A stretch of 64,000 bases of DNA from Maricaulis sp039978735 (GCF_039978735.1 NZ_JBDWAS010000038.1:1-64000); one strand, 5' to 3'. Counted from the stretch's first letter, positions 44,884 to 54,391 are shown. Translations and numbers: made by a program. Notes: generated from the letters alone by a model not told the origin.

Positions 44884-46406
44884 AAATCCGCGCACAGATC
44901 GGCAAGGTCCTGAACCTGGACAAGTGCATCGGGTGCCATACCTGCTCGGTGACCTGCAAGAACGTCTGGACCAATCGCGAAGGCGTTGAATACGCCTGGT
45001 TCAACAATGTGGAGACCAAGCCCGGCATCGGGTTTCCCAAGGACTGGGAGAACCAGAAGCGCTGGAATGGCGGCTGGGTGCGAAACCGCAATGGATCCCT
45101 TCGCCCGAAAATGGGCTCGAAATGGCGGATACTGGCGAAGATCTTCGCCAATCCGGACCTGCCGGAGATCGACGACTACTACGAGCCCTTCACCTTCGAC
45201 TACGAGCACCTTCAAACGGCGAAGGAAAGCCGTGCCGTCCCGACAGCCCGGCCGCGCTCGCTGATTTCCGGCGAACGCATGGAGAAAATCAACTGGGGAC
45301 CCAACTGGGAGGAGATCCTCGGCGGCGAGTTCTCCAAGCGGTCGGAGGACTACAATTTCGCAGGCGTCGAGAAGCAGATCTACGGCGAGTTCGAAAACAC
45401 CTTCATGATGTATCTGCCGCGCCTGTGCGAGCACTGCCTCAACCCGACATGCGTGGCCGCCTGCCCGTCTGGCGCCATCTACAAGCGCGAGGAAGACGGC
45501 ATCGTCCTGATCGACCAGGAAAAATGCCGCGGCTGGCGCATGTGCGTGTCCGGCTGTCCCTACAAGAAGATTTATTTCAACTGGCAGAGCGGCAAGTCCG
45601 AGAAATGCACCTTCTGCTATCCGCGCATCGAAGCCGGCGAGCCGACTGTGTGCTCGGAAACCTGCGTCGGTCGCATCCGCTATCTCGGCGTGATGCTTTA
45701 CGATGCCGACCGCATCGAGGAAGCCGCTTCTGCAGAGAGCGAGACCGATCTCTATCAGGCACAACTCGACATCTTCCTCGACCCTCACGACCCTGAGGTA
45801 CAGGCACAGGCCCGCAAGGACGGCGTTCCGGATGCCTGGATCGAGGCGGCCAAGGAAAGCCCGGTCTACAAGATGGCGATGGACTGGAAGATCGCCTTCC
45901 CGCTCCACCCCGAATACCGCACGCTTCCCATGGTCTGGTACGTCCCGCCGCTTTCGCCGATCAATTCCGCGGCCGAGGCAGGCGCGATCGGCATGGATGG
46001 TGAAATGCCGGACGTACGCTCGCTCCGGATCCCGCTGAAATACCTCGCCAATCTGCTGACTGCAGGAGACGAGGCGCCGGTGGCGCTGGCCTTGGAGCGC
46101 ATGCTCGCCATGCGCGGCTACATGCGCTCGAAGACCATCGACGGTGTGATCAATGAAGGAATTGCCCAGCGTGTCGGCCTGACACCCGCCCTGATCGAGG
46201 ACATGTACAAGATCATGGCGATCGCCAACTACGAAGACCGTTTTGTCATTCCCTCCAGCCATCGCGAATATGCAGAAAACGCGTTCGACATGCGTGGTGA
46301 TTGCGGGTTCAGCTTCGGCAATGGCTGTTCGGACGGCTCTTCGGGCGGCTCGCTCTTTGGCAAATCCAACAAGCGCAAGCCAAGCAATCCGATGGAGAAA
46401 GCGTGA
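44880..46406 (+). CDS. narH: Respiratory nitrate reductase beta subunit NarH
   Basis: A 508-residue iron-sulfur protein with the four cysteine clusters of NarH: CIGCHTCSVTCKNVW near residue 16, CEHCLNPTCVAACPSG, CRGWRMCVSGCPYKK (the Trp marks the 3Fe-4S cluster) and CTFCYPRIEAGEP with CSETCVGR. It transfers electrons from the NarI hemes to NarG. The C-terminus has a Gly/Ser-rich tail (FSFGNGCSDGSSGGSLFG). It starts by ATGA overlap with narG and abuts narJ. Confidence 0.96.
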   Translation: MKIRAQIGKVLNLDKCIGCHTCSVTCKNVWTNREGVEYAWFNNVETKPGIGFPKDWENQKRWNGGWVRNRNGSLRPKMGSKWRILAKIFANPDLPEIDDYYEPFTFDYEHLQTAKESRAVPTARPRSLISGERMEKINWGPNWEEILGGEFSKRSEDYNFAGVEKQIYGEFENTFMMYLPRLCEHCLNPTCVAACPSGAIYKREEDGIVLIDQEKCRGWRMCVSGCPYKKIYFNWQSGKSEKCTFCYPRIEAGEPTVCSETCVGRIRYLGVMLYDADRIEEAASAESETDLYQAQLDIFLDPHDPEVQAQARKDGVPDAWIEAAKESPVYKMAMDWKIAFPLHPEYRTLPMVWYVPPLSPINSAAEAGAIGMDGEMPDVRSLRIPLKYLANLLTAGDEAPVALALERMLAMRGYMRSKTIDGVINEGIAQRVGLTPALIEDMYKIMAIANYEDRFVIPSSHREYAENAFDMRGDCGFSFGNGCSDGSSGGSLFGKSNKRKPSNPMEKA

Positions 46407-47101
46407 TGGCTCGCACTTTCAGGGTTTTTGCTGCCCTCTTGAGCTACCCGACTGAAGAGATCCAGACGGCAGCTCCGCTGTTCAGGGAGGTCCTCGCCGA
46501 AGACGGGCTTCTCCCGGACCGCCAGCAAACGCGGCTGGGTCACCTGATCGACCAGATCGCCACGAGAGATCTCTATGATCTCCAGGAACGCTATGTGCAG
46601 CTGTTTGACCGGTCAAAGTCGCTCTCTCTTCATCTGTTCGAACATGTGCACGGTGAGAGCCGCGACCGCGGACAGGCCATGGTGGATCTCCAGAACCTGT
46701 ATCAGCAACACGGCCTGGAGATCGCTGCTCGAGAACTGCCGGACTTCCTGCCGCTCTTCCTGGAATTCCTCTCGACTTTGCCCGTCAACGAGGCCTGCGA
46801 GCTTCTGAGTGAGCCGGGTCATGTCCTCGCGGCGCTGCGGGACCGGCTACGCAAGCGCAAAAGCATCTACAGCGCTGTATTTGCTGCCTTGCAGAGCCTG
46901 ACGGCGGACAGTCCTGCCGCCAGCAAGGCTGACATCCATACACCGGATGACGACCCGGACGATCTCGAAGCGCTCGACAGAGCCTGGGAGGACGAGCCGG
47001 TCACATTCGGTCCTGGCGAACAGAGCTGTCCCGTGGCCGACCAGATGGTCCAACGCATGAGTCCCACCGCCAAAACGGCCTCAAAAACCCAGGGAGCGTA
47101 G
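46406..47101 (+). CDS. narJ: Nitrate reductase molybdenum cofactor assembly chaperone NarJ
   Basis: A 231-residue cytosolic chaperone with the NarJ/TorD helical pattern: LLSYPTEEIQ near the start, DLYDLQERYVQLFDRSKSLS and HLFEHVHGESRDRGQAMVDL, the family hallmark, and PDFLPLFLEFLS. It loads cofactor into NarG before membrane insertion. The start overlaps the narH stop by one base and narI begins immediately after. Confidence 0.94.
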   Translation: MARTFRVFAALLSYPTEEIQTAAPLFREVLAEDGLLPDRQQTRLGHLIDQIATRDLYDLQERYVQLFDRSKSLSLHLFEHVHGESRDRGQAMVDLQNLYQQHGLEIAARELPDFLPLFLEFLSTLPVNEACELLSEPGHVLAALRDRLRKRKSIYSAVFAALQSLTADSPAASKADIHTPDDDPDDLEALDRAWEDEPVTFGPGEQSCPVADQMVQRMSPTAKTASKTQGA

Positions 47102-47809
47102 ATGATGAGCGAATTTTTCCACACCGCCCTGTTCGGGATCTATCCGTACATCGCCCTCTCGGTTTTCGCGATCGGGTCGATCATCCGCTATGATCGCGAG
47201 CCATACTCGTGGCGCGCCGGGTCAAGCCAGTTGTTGCGCCGCCGGCAGCTGGTGACCGGATCCGTGCTGTTCCACATCGGGGTGCTGGTCATCTTCGCTG
47301 GTCACTTCGTCGGCCTGCTCACCCCGATCGAGATTTTCGACGCGCTGGGCATCAGCCATACAGCCAAACAACTTCTTGCGATTATTGCCGGCGGGTTGGC
47401 CGGCCTGATGGCCCTGGCCGGCGCAAGCCTGCTGCTTCATCGGCGTCTGTTCGACGCGAGGATCCGTGCCACATCCAGCTTCGCGGACAATGCTATTCTG
47501 ATCATTCTCTATATCCAGCTCCTGCTGGGGCTAGGTACCATCTTCGTCTCCGTAAACCATCTGGACGGACACGAGATGGTGACATTCATGGAGTGGGCTC
47601 AGGGCATATTCACCTTCGACTTCGCCGCCTCGAGCTACATTCTCCACGCGCACTGGATCTTCAAGGCGCATCTCTTCTTGGGCCTGACGATTTTCCTCGT
47701 CTTCCCTTTCACGCGACTGATTCACATTTTCAGCGCTCCGGTTCGCTTCATCTTCCGCCGCGGGTATCAGGTCGTGCGGCGCCGGCCTGTCCCGGGAGCA
47801 ATGAAATGA
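47102..47809 (+). CDS. narI: Respiratory nitrate reductase gamma subunit NarI
   Basis: A 235-residue membrane cytochrome with about five helices (FGIYPYIALSVFAIGSIIRY, VLFHIGVLVIFAGHFVGLL and others). The heme b ligands are His in FHIGVLVIFAGHFVG and in the late YILHAHWIFKAHLFLG. It oxidises quinol at the periplasmic side and passes electrons to NarH. Two adjacent ATGs (47102, 47105) are both possible. Its stop overlaps the next start. Confidence 0.95.
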   Translation: MMSEFFHTALFGIYPYIALSVFAIGSIIRYDREPYSWRAGSSQLLRRRQLVTGSVLFHIGVLVIFAGHFVGLLTPIEIFDALGISHTAKQLLAIIAGGLAGLMALAGASLLLHRRLFDARIRATSSFADNAILIILYIQLLLGLGTIFVSVNHLDGHEMVTFMEWAQGIFTFDFAASSYILHAHWIFKAHLFLGLTIFLVFPFTRLIHIFSAPVRFIFRRGYQVVRRRPVPGAMK

Positions 47810-48639
47810 GCCGCCACTCTTTGATCGACACCGACAAAAAACCGCCCGCACCGGTGAAGGTGAACGGCGTGACGATCTCTGCGCAAGCGATCGCTCAGGA
47901 GACACAGAACCATCCGGCCTCACGGCCGGAAGTGGCTTGGCAAGCAGCAGCGGAAGCGCTGGTGATCCGTGAAGCCCTGCTCCAGATGGCGGAGCGGCGC
48001 GAAATTGAGGCCGCACCACAGGCCGTTGACAGCGGCAAGCTTGAAACGCACGAGGACGCCCGAATCCGCGCTCTTGTGGAGCAGGAGGTCACGACGCCCG
48101 AACCCGACGAAGACAGTTGCCGACGCTACTACGAAAACAACCGCAACAAGCTTCGCACCGCGGATCTTTATGAGCCGGCTCACATCCTGATCCAGGCCCA
48201 CCGGGACGATACGAAGAACTATGAAAAGTGCCGGAACGAGACCTGTGCCCTGATCGCTCATCTGACCGAACAACCACATGATTTCGAGCGGATCGCACGG
48301 GACCGGTCAGACTGTCCCTCCTCTTCCGACGGTGGCCGTCTCGGTCAGGTCACAAAGGGGCAGACAACGCCGGACTTCGAACGCGCAATGTTTCAATTGG
48401 GACCGGGAGAAATGACCCGGGAGCCGGTCGAGACACCGTACGGTTTTCACATTATCCGCGTGGACCGGATGGAACGGGGCTATGTTCCGGAATTCGAGCT
48501 GGCACGCCCACTGGTCGAAGAATTTCTTCGAGATGCTAGCTGGCGGCGTGCTGTTGCACAGTTTGTTTCGCTCGTTGTCGGCGAGGCCCGGATCGAGGGG
48601 GTCGAACTGAACGGTGCCAGTTCGCCGCTCGTGCAGTGA
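47806..48639 (+). CDS. PpiC-type peptidyl-prolyl isomerase of the nar operon (NifM-like)
   Basis: A 277-residue protein. An N-terminal SurA/NifM-like helical region (residues about 15-110) precedes a parvulin rotamase domain (YEPAHILIQAHR, then CPSSSDGGRLGQVTKGQTTP, FERAMFQLGPGEM, TPYGFHIIRVDR). No signal peptide is present, so it acts in the cytoplasm. Such isomerases recur at the end of narGHJI operons in several proteobacteria, where they are thought to help NarG maturation. It is coupled to narI by an ATGA overlap. Confidence 0.85.
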   Translation: MSRHSLIDTDKKPPAPVKVNGVTISAQAIAQETQNHPASRPEVAWQAAAEALVIREALLQMAERREIEAAPQAVDSGKLETHEDARIRALVEQEVTTPEPDEDSCRRYYENNRNKLRTADLYEPAHILIQAHRDDTKNYEKCRNETCALIAHLTEQPHDFERIARDRSDCPSSSDGGRLGQVTKGQTTPDFERAMFQLGPGEMTREPVETPYGFHIIRVDRMERGYVPEFELARPLVEEFLRDASWRRAVAQFVSLVVGEARIEGVELNGASSPLVQ

Positions 48640-48708
48640 GCCGAGTACGCTCCCCTTTTGGAAATCTGAAGTGCATTGAACCTGCTTGCGTGCCGCATCA
48701 TGCACGCC

Positions 48709-48750
48709 TTGCCCCGGGGCGATCAGCCCGGAAACGGTCGCCCGGGGCAA
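48709..48750 (+). terminator. Terminator after the nar operon
   Basis: ttgccccggggcga pairs with tcgcccggggcaa across a 15-base loop, with one bulge, and is followed by ttcttt. It lies 70 bp after the isomerase stop and 39 bp before the carbonic anhydrase start. Confidence 0.75.
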
Positions 48751-48788
48751 TTCTTTGGACATAGCCTGATGGTCTGGGGAGCGCTGTA

Positions 48789-49463
48789 GTGATTGAAGAT
48801 CTGCTGGACAACAATAGGCGCTGGGCGACGGGTAAGACGGCGCAGGATCCGGGCTTTTTCGCCCGCCTGGTGGCACAGCAGACACCAGAATACCTCTGGA
48901 TTGGCTGCTCGGACAGCCGCGTTCCCGCCAACGATATTGTCGGCCTGGACCCCGGTGAACTCTTCGTGCACCGCAATGTCGCCAACCTCGCCTGTCCCAG
49001 CGACGCCAATTTCCTGTCGGTTCTTCAATTTGCCGTGGAGCACCTCAAGGTGCGCCATGTGATCGTATGTGGTCACTATGGATGCGGCGGGGTCGCGGCA
49101 GCGATGTCGGGGGAACGGCACGGCTTGATCGACCACTGGCTTCAGCCCATCCGGGACGTGGCCGACGAGTTTGCCGAATACCTGTTGAGGATACGCAACG
49201 AGGAGCGCCGGCTGGCTAAACTCTGCGAGGCCAATGTCGTTGCACAAGTCCGGAATGTCGCCTGCAACCCGATTATTCATGACGCTTGGCGCAGGGAGCA
49301 GCCGGTCTGCGTTCATGGTTGGATCTATGCTGTCGGAAACGGTCTTCTGCGCAATCTGGAAGTGACGATCGCGTCCTTCTCCGATCTTGCGGATCACTTT
49401 CCTCAGCGCTTGAGTGCGCAACTCGGCTCGCCCTGCGGCCACCTACATTCCCAGCAATTCTAG
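48789..49463 (+). CDS. Beta-class carbonic anhydrase
   Basis: A 224-residue enzyme with zinc ligands Cys40 and Asp42 in CSDSR, and His96 and Cys99 in CGHYGCGG; the catalytic dyad Asp-Arg is intact. It interconverts CO2 and bicarbonate in the cytosol. GTG start, with a gggg-rich site upstream. It leads a small group with the PAS and chemoreceptor genes. Why it accompanies nitrate respiration is not evident; supplying bicarbonate or buffering protons are possibilities. Confidence 0.92.
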   Translation: MIEDLLDNNRRWATGKTAQDPGFFARLVAQQTPEYLWIGCSDSRVPANDIVGLDPGELFVHRNVANLACPSDANFLSVLQFAVEHLKVRHVIVCGHYGCGGVAAAMSGERHGLIDHWLQPIRDVADEFAEYLLRIRNEERRLAKLCEANVVAQVRNVACNPIIHDAWRREQPVCVHGWIYAVGNGLLRNLEVTIASFSDLADHFPQRLSAQLGSPCGHLHSQQF

Positions 49464-49484
49464 TCAGGACGGGGGAAGCCACAC

Positions 49485-50018
49485 GTGACCCGGGACGTAG
49501 TACTCACAGGCGCCGAAAGGTTTTTCGGTGAAGACGAAATCATAGTCAGCAAAACCGACCTCAAGGGGAGGCTGACCTACTGCAACGATGTCTTTCTGCG
49601 GATATCCGGATACACTGAGAAAGAATGCCTTGGTCAGCCACATAGCCTGATACGACATCCTCAAATGCCGAGATGCGTTTTCAAGCTGCTCTGGGACACG
49701 GTTCAGGGCGGACACGAGATATTTGCCTACGTCCTGAACCGCAGCAAGAACGGCGATCACTACTGGGTTGATGCGCACGTTACACCGAGCCGCGACAAGT
49801 CCGGCGAGATCAACGGCTATCATTCAAACCGGCGGGTGGCTGATCCCTCGATCATAGGCGAGATCGTCTGGCCCTTGTATCGAGAGCTTCTTGCCGAAGA
49901 GCAGCGGCACACCAATCGACGCGATGGGCTCGCAGCATCGACCTCTATGATCTCGAAGCTGCTTGAGGAAAAAGCCCTACAATACGACGAATTCATTGCG
50001 CGCGTGCGAGCGGCATAG
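49485..50018 (+). CDS. Aer-like PAS-domain redox sensor
   Basis: A 177-residue protein with a single PAS domain of the Aer type: LTYCNDVFLRISGYTEKE, HSLIRHPQMPRCVF, NRSKNGDHYWVDAHVTP. Aer PAS domains bind FAD and report electron-transport status. Unlike E. coli Aer, no membrane anchor or signalling domain is fused. The C-terminal 45 residues form a coiled helix that may dock on the soluble chemoreceptor encoded 37 bp downstream. Start is GTG. Confidence 0.85.
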   Translation: MTRDVVLTGAERFFGEDEIIVSKTDLKGRLTYCNDVFLRISGYTEKECLGQPHSLIRHPQMPRCVFKLLWDTVQGGHEIFAYVLNRSKNGDHYWVDAHVTPSRDKSGEINGYHSNRRVADPSIIGEIVWPLYRELLAEEQRHTNRRDGLAASTSMISKLLEEKALQYDEFIARVRAA

Positions 50019-50055
50019 ACAAGGACCTGCCCCTTTTCCATCAGGATCGGCCAAC

Positions 50056-51207
50056 ATGTTGTCAAATCAATACAGATCCGCGATCCGTCGCGCGATAGGT
50101 GTCTGCGAGGCTGTCGCCGACGGCGACTTCGATGCTCGTATCGTCAATATCGTCGAGACCGGTGAAGCCGGACGTCTGCTCCACGCAATCAATCGTTTGA
50201 TCGATCGGACGGATGCCTATGTGAGGGAGTCACGAGCCTCACTGGAGTATGTAGCGGCTAACAAGTACTTCCGACGCATTTCCGAGCGAGGCATGACAGG
50301 CGCCTTCGGCGAAGCGAGTCGCAGCGTCAATGCCGCCATGGCTTCCATAGAGATCCGCGTCAGCGAATTCGGACGGGTTGTCGAGACCTTTGACGGTCAG
50401 ATGGAGAGCGTGGTCGGGTCGGTCGCAACGACGGCCGCCGAACTGGAACAATCTGCGCAAAAGTTGGAGGCCGGAGTTTCCTCAACCTGCGAACAGGCCG
50501 GTACGGTTTCTGCCGCCGCGAAACAAGCATCTGAAAACGTTGCTTCGGTAGCGGCTGCCACGGAAGAAATGACCAACTCGGCACAGGAAATCAGCGAGCA
50601 GGTCCTGCAGTCGTCACGCACGACAACCGACACCATGCGAGAGTTCGAAAGAACGATGTCGGACCTGAAAGCACTGGAGTCGTCTTCGACCCGGATCGGA
50701 GAAATCGTCGGGCTCATAGCGGAAATTGCCGAGCAGACTGACTTGCTTGCCTTGAACGCCAGTATCGAGGCCGCCAGGGTTGGCGAAGCGGGACGCGGGT
50801 TTGCTGTCGTCGCATCAGAGGTCAAGGAACTGGCTGGGCAATCAGCGAGCGCAACGGAGAGGATCAAGACCCAGATTGCAGACATACAATCTGTCAGCAG
50901 TCAGGTGATCCACTCCTTCCGGGATATCCAAGCCAGGATGCACCTTCTCGATGAAGCATCCGCCGCAATAGCCGCTGCAATTGAAGAGCAGCGGGCAGCG
51001 ACCTGCGAGGTTGCACGCAACATCGAGCGTGCAGCAGAGGGAACATCCGCAGTCAGTTCCAATATCGCTGCGATCAATCATACGGCCAGCAGCTCCGGTA
51101 CGATTGCAGTCGGCGTGAGAAATGCTTCTTCGGACCTGGCCGAAAGGAGCACATCGATGAGGCGTGTCGTAGAGGCATTTCTAAGTGAAGTGCACACCGT
51201 GATCTAA
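50056..51207 (+). CDS. Soluble methyl-accepting chemotaxis protein
   Basis: A 383-residue receptor with no membrane helix. The N-terminal third shows HAMP-like units (CEAVADGDFDARI, AGRLLHAINRLIDRT). The long coiled signalling domain has the conserved hairpin tip (EIAEQTDLLALNASIEAARV, then GEAGRGFAVVASEVKELAGQ) that contacts CheA and CheW. Together with the preceding PAS protein it looks like a two-piece Aer, giving redox or energy taxis toward respiratory conditions (inference). It must rely on chromosomal Che proteins, as none are on the island. Confidence 0.9.
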   Translation: MLSNQYRSAIRRAIGVCEAVADGDFDARIVNIVETGEAGRLLHAINRLIDRTDAYVRESRASLEYVAANKYFRRISERGMTGAFGEASRSVNAAMASIEIRVSEFGRVVETFDGQMESVVGSVATTAAELEQSAQKLEAGVSSTCEQAGTVSAAAKQASENVASVAAATEEMTNSAQEISEQVLQSSRTTTDTMREFERTMSDLKALESSSTRIGEIVGLIAEIAEQTDLLALNASIEAARVGEAGRGFAVVASEVKELAGQSASATERIKTQIADIQSVSSQVIHSFRDIQARMHLLDEASAAIAAAIEEQRAATCEVARNIERAAEGTSAVSSNIAAINHTASSSGTIAVGVRNASSDLAERSTSMRRVVEAFLSEVHTVI

Positions 51208-51381
51208 GCGACAGATCTCCCCGGTCCGCGTACTCGCGGATCTCGGCTTCCAGGTGCATGTGTAGGCTCGATCCTCGCATTGGGCTGTGATGGCGTGAAT
51301 TGTTCTAGGGCAAATCACCACAACCCAAACCCCCGCATAACTCTCGTTCTTTGAAGCTAGGAACAGCGCTTCTTCCGGTTG

Positions 51382-53730
51382 ATGGCGGTACCGCCTGCGC
51401 CCGGCGCGAACGAGAGAGCCATGATCGCTTTGCAAAAAATTTCGACGGATATCTGGGAGATGAAGTACCGCTTCAAGAATCCGGACGGTTCGCCGATCGA
51501 CACAACGCTGGAAGACACTTGGGACCGCGTAGCCCATACGCTTTCGCGCGTTGAAGGAAAGAAGGCCGCCTTCTGGAAGAAGGCATTCCGAAACGCTTTG
51601 GAGGATTTCCGCTTTCTCCCTGCGGGCCGCATCGTGTCGGGTGCCGGCACGGGGCGCAGCGTGACGCTCTTCAACTGCTTCGTCATGGGCACCATACCTG
51701 ACAGCCTTGAGGGCATTTTTGACATGCTCAAGGAGGCCGCTCTCACCATGCAGCAGGGTGGCGGTATCGGCTATGACTTCTCGACCATACGTCCCAAGGG
51801 GACACCTGTCGCCGGTGTTGCTGCAGACGCCAGCGGTCCCCTGACCTTCATGGACGTCTGGGACGCCATGTGTCGGACGATCATGAGCGCAGGCACCCGG
51901 CGCGGTGCGATGATGGGGGTCATGCGCGACGATCACCCGGACATTCTGTCTTTCATCGATGCCAAGAAGGACGGAAGCCGCCTGCGTATGTTCAACCTGT
52001 CGGTCCTTGTGAGCGACGCTTTGATCGAGGCGATCGACAAGGATGCAGAATGGCCGTTGCACTTCAACGGCAAAGTCTACGACACCATTCAGGCGCGAGA
52101 TCTATGGGACGCCATTATGAAGGCGACCTACAACTACGCCGAACCGGGCGTCATCTTCATCGATCGGGTCAACGCTGCGAACAATCTGGCCTGGCTGGAA
52201 GACATTGCAGCGACCAATCCCTGTGGTGAACAGCCCCTGCCCCCTTATGGGGCCTGTCTGTTGGGCTCGATCAATCTGAGCCGGTTCGTGGAGGCGCCCT
52301 TCACCGAGAATGCGCGGCTGAATCTGGACGCGATGCGGGACTGTGTGTCCACGGCGATACGGATGATGGACAATGTCATTGATGCCAGCAACTTCCCACT
52401 CCGAAAACAGCAGGAAGAGGCGCTAAACAAGCGCCGCCTGGGCCTGGGCATCACCGGCCTCGCCGACGCTCTCATCATGTGCGGCCTGCGTTATGGTTCA
52501 GAGCAGGCGGTTGCGGAAGCCGATTGCTGGCTGTCGGCCCTGACCAATTCGGCCTACCGGACCAGTGCGTTGCTCGCGAAGGAGAAGGGCGCGTTCCCGC
52601 TCTACGAAGCAGAGCAATTCCTCAGGGCGCCGATGGTCCAGACACTCGATGACGATGTGCGCGACCTCATCGTCGAGCATGGCATCCGGAACAGCCACCT
52701 GACATCGATCGCACCAACGGGGACGATCTCGCTCTATGCCAACAATACCAGCGGCGGTGTGGAGCCCGTGTTCGGCTACACGTTCAACCGGAAGGTTCTC
52801 CAGAACGACGGATTCCATATCGAGGAGGAAATTCACGACTACGCCTATCTCGTCTTCCGGTCTTTGCACGACGAAGACACGGAGCTGCCGGACTATTTTG
52901 TCGAAGCCGATGGTCTCACCCCGCGAGAACACGTGGTTATGCAGGCCACGGCCCAGAAGTGGGTCGACAGCTCTATCAGCAAGACGATCAACCTGCCGCG
53001 CGACATCTCCTTCCAGTCCTTCAAGGATGTCTATCGCATGGCCTACGATTTGGGCTGCAAGGGATGCACGACTTACCGTCCCAACGACACAACCGGGTCG
53101 GTTCTATCCAAGAAGAATGACGACAAGGCCGAGGAGCCTGTGACCGAACAGACGTCCCAGACCGTCGGGTATGAGCACGTGCGGCGGCCGGAAGAGCTGC
53201 CCGGCCAGACCTACAAGCTGCGCTGGCCGCACAGTGAGCACGCGATCTACGTCACCATCAACGATATCGTTGAAGAGATAGACGACGAGATCGGCGGGCA
53301 GCGGCATCGTCGGCGCCCGTTCGAGATCTTTATCAACTCCAAAAATATGGAACACTATGCTTGGACACTGGCGTTGACCCGGATGATTTCTGCGGTCTTC
53401 CGCCGGGGCGGCAATGTCATGTTTGTCGCCGAAGAGCTGAAGGCGGTGTTCGACCCTCAGGGCGGAGCATTCGTGGGTGGACGCTATGCGCCCAGTCTTC
53501 TTGCGGTGATCGGCGGCGTAATCGAGCGCCATCTGAACGCACTGGAAGCGGACCGCTTGCCGATCGAGATCCTGTCCGATGCGCAACGAGATGATGTCGC
53601 GGCGATGCAGATCGACGAGGTTTCTCCGCCCCTCCAAAGCGCGATGTGCCCGAAGTGTCATCAACCATCGATCGTAAAAATGGAGGGCTGTGACACCTGT
53701 ACGTGCTGTGGCTTCTCCAAGTGCAGTTGA
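51382..53730 (+). CDS. nrdJ: Adenosylcobalamin-dependent (class II) ribonucleotide reductase
   Basis: A 782-residue reductase. Landmarks are LPAGRIVSGAG, LFNCFVMGTIPDS (first active-site Cys), ATNPCGEQPLPPYGACLLGS (NPCGE radical Cys and Glu), TSIAPTGTISLYA, GCKGCTTYRPN and a C-terminal zinc-like tail (CPKCHQPS, then CCGFSKC). Class II enzymes need B12 but no oxygen, so they supply deoxynucleotides under anoxia. There is no FNR box or recognisable B12 riboswitch in the 174 bp gap upstream. The true start may be the ATG at 51421, which has a better ribosome site. Confidence 0.92.
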   Translation: MAVPPAPGANERAMIALQKISTDIWEMKYRFKNPDGSPIDTTLEDTWDRVAHTLSRVEGKKAAFWKKAFRNALEDFRFLPAGRIVSGAGTGRSVTLFNCFVMGTIPDSLEGIFDMLKEAALTMQQGGGIGYDFSTIRPKGTPVAGVAADASGPLTFMDVWDAMCRTIMSAGTRRGAMMGVMRDDHPDILSFIDAKKDGSRLRMFNLSVLVSDALIEAIDKDAEWPLHFNGKVYDTIQARDLWDAIMKATYNYAEPGVIFIDRVNAANNLAWLEDIAATNPCGEQPLPPYGACLLGSINLSRFVEAPFTENARLNLDAMRDCVSTAIRMMDNVIDASNFPLRKQQEEALNKRRLGLGITGLADALIMCGLRYGSEQAVAEADCWLSALTNSAYRTSALLAKEKGAFPLYEAEQFLRAPMVQTLDDDVRDLIVEHGIRNSHLTSIAPTGTISLYANNTSGGVEPVFGYTFNRKVLQNDGFHIEEEIHDYAYLVFRSLHDEDTELPDYFVEADGLTPREHVVMQATAQKWVDSSISKTINLPRDISFQSFKDVYRMAYDLGCKGCTTYRPNDTTGSVLSKKNDDKAEEPVTEQTSQTVGYEHVRRPEELPGQTYKLRWPHSEHAIYVTINDIVEEIDDEIGGQRHRRRPFEIFINSKNMEHYAWTLALTRMISAVFRRGGNVMFVAEELKAVFDPQGGAFVGGRYAPSLLAVIGGVIERHLNALEADRLPIEILSDAQRDDVAAMQIDEVSPPLQSAMCPKCHQPSIVKMEGCDTCTCCGFSKCS

Positions 53731-53812
53731 GCAAACGAGGGCGAGGCATGGGACGATCCCGGCTCTCCCCGACATTCGCGTTCCATCGTCGTGTAACATC
53801 AGGAGACTGACC

Positions 53813-54301
53813 ATGATTGAGGCCCCACCTGCCAACGATCCTGCGGCTCTCACGCAGTACATTGAAACCCGGTTTCATACGCGACATCGCGAACAGCTTC
53901 CCGAGCTTGTCGAACTCGCCGTGCGTGTTGAATCCGTTCACGCCCAAGCCCCTGGTGTTCCCGCCGGCCTGTCGGTTCTGCTGCACCGCATGTACGGCGA
54001 ACTGGAAGTCCACATGAAGAAGGAGGAACTCATCCTCTTTCCTGCAATGCGCCAAGGTGCCGGGCCGGGCATCCAGCATCCCATTTCTGTGATGCGGAGC
54101 GATCACGACGACCATTCAGCGGAAATAGCGGAGCTGAGACGGCTCACGAACAATCTCCGGCTTCCTGTCAACGCCTGCCGAACCTGGACCGTACTCTACG
54201 AGAAGCTGCAGATTTTCATCGACGATCTGGAAGCGCATATTCATCTGGAAAACGAGGTTCTGTTCCCCCAGTTCAAGACCGATGCTTCCGCCGAAACGTG
54301 A
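53813..54301 (+). CDS. Hemerythrin-domain protein, RIC/YtfE-like without the N-terminal ScdA domain
   Basis: A 162-residue four-helix protein whose His and Glu ligands are laid out as in the RIC di-iron domain: TRFHTRHREQLPELV, LEVHMKKEELILFPAM, MRSDHDDHSAEIAEL, LEAHIHLENEVLFPQF. Full-length RIC/YtfE/ScdA proteins of about 220 residues add an N-terminal cysteine-containing domain that is absent here. The family repairs iron centres or handles NO during nitrosative stress, which fits a nitrite-producing island. It follows nrdJ by 82 bp, with aggag before the start. Confidence 0.85.
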   Translation: MIEAPPANDPAALTQYIETRFHTRHREQLPELVELAVRVESVHAQAPGVPAGLSVLLHRMYGELEVHMKKEELILFPAMRQGAGPGIQHPISVMRSDHDDHSAEIAELRRLTNNLRLPVNACRTWTVLYEKLQIFIDDLEAHIHLENEVLFPQFKTDASAET

Positions 54302-54391
54302 TGCTGAATCAAGCGGACGCACCCCATCGACAGACCGTGCAGTGGCAGTTTGTCGCAATTGATACGCATTCGCATAACACGTAAGCACTTC

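Noticed and set aside
51208..51381. Cobalamin riboswitch before nrdJ
   Set aside because: I could not find a B12-box-like core or the expected long paired leader in this 174 bp gap.
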